Shown here: positions 5,482 through 6,369 of the stretch, piece by piece | How positions within the stretch are numbered: position 1 is the first letter of the stretch | Layout: every line of letters begins with the position of its first letter | Origin: Christensenella sp. UBA3857 | GTDB taxonomy: Bacteria; Bacillota; Clostridia; Christensenellales; CAG-138 | Direction: 5' to 3' | Length of the DNA stretch: 6,369 bases | NCBI GenBank assembly: GCA_002392505.1 | Contig: DGHD01000038.1 | Coordinates: 1 to 6,369 of the forward strand | Notes under the pieces: model-generated | The model's database searches: none | What the model saw: the letters and a program-made list of their open reading frames with translations, nothing else | Told to the model about the DNA's origin: nothing | Program-made: the position numbers and the translations under genes

Positions 5482-6173
5482 AAAGAAGGCTTGCGGAGCT
5501 TGAAGAAAGAGCGTATAATACCGGGGTGGCGTGCTCGAGCAGATTCCTTAATATCGCGGAGCAGAGCGAAGCGCGTGAAGCGATATTCGGTATAAGGCTC
5601 GAGGGCGGCTATGAAGGCGCGGAAAGGCGTATTGCCGTATTCGGAGAAACGGACGGGCTGCCCATCGCTTGCGTAAAGATAGCGCCGGTATCCATGAAAT
5701 TCTCCGACGAGCTCACTCATCGCGACTTTCTCGGCGCGCTGATGGGGCTCGGCATAAAGCGGGAGATGCTCGGCGATATCGTGCTCGTCGGCGGCGCGGG
5801 GTACCTGTTCTGCCTTGACGAGATCGCGCCCGTTATAATAAGCGAGCTTACCGAGGTCAAACGCACGACCGTCCGCTGCGAATACTCCGCCCTCCCCGAT
5901 GACGCCGCAAGAGAAGGGGAGGAGAAGAGCCTCGTCGTCTCGTCCGAAAGGCTCGACGTCGTGCTCGCCGCGGTCTACCGCCTCTCCCGGAGCGAGGCGA
6001 AGGAATTCTGTGAAAAGGGGCTCGTCTACGTGGATTCGCGCCTTGTGACAAAGGCGGGCGCGGAGCTTGACGAGGGCGCGAGGGTAACGCTTCGCGGCAG
6101 GGGCAGGTTCACCTTCCTCGGCATTGAACGTGAAACCAAAAAAGGCAGGCTGCGCGTGCTCGTAAGGGTATAG
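5457..6173 (+). CDS. ylmH: YlmH family S4-domain RNA-binding protein
   Basis: This 238-residue protein begins at GTG 5457, inside the last 25 bases of the GTPase-nuclease gene, so the two are probably translationally coupled. AAGGAG at 5439-5444 is the best ribosome binding site, though 12 bases away is long; the nearby ATG at 5467 is in the upstream gene's frame and the next in-frame GTG is at codon 24. The N-terminal half holds the YlmH signature LTHRDFLGALMGLGIKRE (86-103) followed by GDIVLV. The C-terminus is an S4 RNA-binding domain (about 165-225): RLDVVLAAVYRLSRSEAKE, GLVYVDSRLVTKAG and the RGRGRF strand. Bacillus YlmH binds the large ribosomal subunit and has been tied to ribosome-associated quality control of blocked 50S-peptidyl-tRNA. 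In Bacillus its gene sits in the ylm/divIVA cell-division cluster; here it sits instead beside a ribosome-directed GTPase-nuclease, which fits that role. Confidence 0.92.
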   Translation: MAEDGSKLKRRLAELEERAYNTGVACSSRFLNIAEQSEAREAIFGIRLEGGYEGAERRIAVFGETDGLPIACVKIAPVSMKFSDELTHRDFLGALMGLGIKREMLGDIVLVGGAGYLFCLDEIAPVIISELTEVKRTTVRCEYSALPDDAAREGEEKSLVVSSERLDVVLAAVYRLSRSEAKEFCEKGLVYVDSRLVTKAGAELDEGARVTLRGRGRFTFLGIERETKKGRLRVLVRV

Positions 6174-6211
6174 CGCGCCGGTATCATAAAAGGCCGCGTT
6201 AAAGGCGCGGC
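6174..6211 (+). other. GC-rich hairpin(s) between ylmH and the lipoprotein gene
   Basis: GCCGCG (6193-6198) pairs with CGCGGC (6206-6211), extendable by one G-U pair, around a short loop. An alternative stem, CGCGCC (6174-6179) with GGCGCG (6204-6209), uses overlapping bases, so the two cannot coexist. No T-run follows, so it is not a standard terminator. It ends 4 bases before the next ribosome binding site and could tune expression of the lipoprotein or stabilise the transcript end. Confidence 0.45.
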
Positions 6212-6215
6212 GAAT

Positions 6216-6220
6216 GGAGG
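6216..6220 (+). promoter_or_regulatory. Ribosome binding site supporting TTG start at 6227
   Basis: GGAGG lies 6 bases before TTG 6227-6229. The first ATG in frame, at codon 9, falls within the hydrophobic signal segment and would remove the positively charged KR start. Confidence 0.75.
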
Positions 6221-6226
6221 AAAAGT

Positions 6227-6369
6227 TTGAAAAGAGCATTATCATTAGTTATGGCGTTTGTATTCGCGCTGATCCTCGCCGGCTGTTCGGCAAAGCACGA
6301 CGAAGAAATCGTCGATATCGATCTGCCGACCGAAGCGTCGGTCACAACTCAGGAGCCGACGCAGGAGCC
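6227..6369 (+). CDS. Putative lipoprotein, N-terminal part (runs off window end)
   Basis: The frame begins at a TTG and is still open at the last base, giving 47 visible residues. The start is a classic type II signal peptide: a basic MKR, a hydrophobic stretch ALSLVMAFVFALIL, then the lipobox LAGC with the lipid-bearing Cys at residue 20. After cleavage the protein would be anchored to the outer face of the membrane. The visible mature part is acidic and rich in Thr, Glu and Pro (HDEEIVDIDLPTEASVTTQEPTQE), which looks like a flexible tether before a folded domain that lies outside the window. It starts 53 bases after ylmH with no T-run terminator or clear promoter between, so co-transcription is likely. 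Its function cannot be told from this piece; a secreted product need not share a job with the two ribosome-linked genes. Confidence 0.85.
   Translation, partial: MKRALSLVMAFVFALILAGCSAKHDEEIVDIDLPTEASVTTQEPTQE

Noticed and set aside
6159..6187. A promoter for the lipoprotein gene using TATCAT at 6182-6187
   Set aside because: The sequence at the matching -35 position (CTCGTA) does not resemble a -35 element.
5472..6245. Open frame of 257 codons on the - strand over ylmH
   Set aside because: Antisense to a gene with clear YlmH and S4 motifs; no family of its own.

Overview
The window looks like chromosomal DNA from a Clostridia-type Firmicute with fairly high GC, plausibly an uncultured gut member of the Oscillospirales or Christensenellales. 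This placement is an inference. It rests on strong GGAGG ribosome binding sites, frequent GTG and TTG starts, many AGG/ATA codons in otherwise GC-rich genes, Firmicute-type lipoprotein and YlmH proteins, and rho-independent terminators. All supported genes lie on the + strand.

Layout. (1) Positions 1-339 hold the 3' end of a GNAT N-acetyltransferase gene. It is visibly AT-richer (about 46% GC over the first 300 bases by hand count) than the rest; sampled lines inside the large gene at 2893 are 63-67%. (2) Positions 340-684 have no gene I can support, but hold a short direct repeat, a palindrome, a terminator-like hairpin and a promoter for the next gene. (3) Positions 685-1335 encode a CatA-like O-acetyltransferase of the chloramphenicol acetyltransferase fold with its catalytic His and Asp intact, followed by a good terminator. 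(4) A promoter whose -35 lies inside that terminator drives 1425-2753, a single-chain ThrE-type threonine/serine exporter with its own terminator. (5) A new promoter at 2829-2857 starts a probable operon: an 862-residue protein (2893-5481), then YlmH (5457-6173, overlapping by 25 bases), then a lipoprotein (from 6227) that runs off the window.

The centrepiece is the 862-residue protein. Its first about 640 residues are a complete EF-G/Tet(M)-like translational GTPase, and its last about 160 are a NYN_YacP nuclease domain of the Rae1 type. Rae1 of Bacillus subtilis is a ribosome-dependent endoribonuclease that cuts mRNA in the A site. The fusion therefore joins a factor that should enter the A site to a nuclease that acts there. 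The loop that Tet(M) uses against tetracycline is replaced here, so a ribosome rescue or mRNA-clearing role fits better than drug resistance. The next gene, overlapping it and probably translationally coupled, is YlmH, an S4-domain protein tied to ribosome quality control. Together they suggest a stalled-ribosome handling module. The individual families are known; the combined function is my inference.
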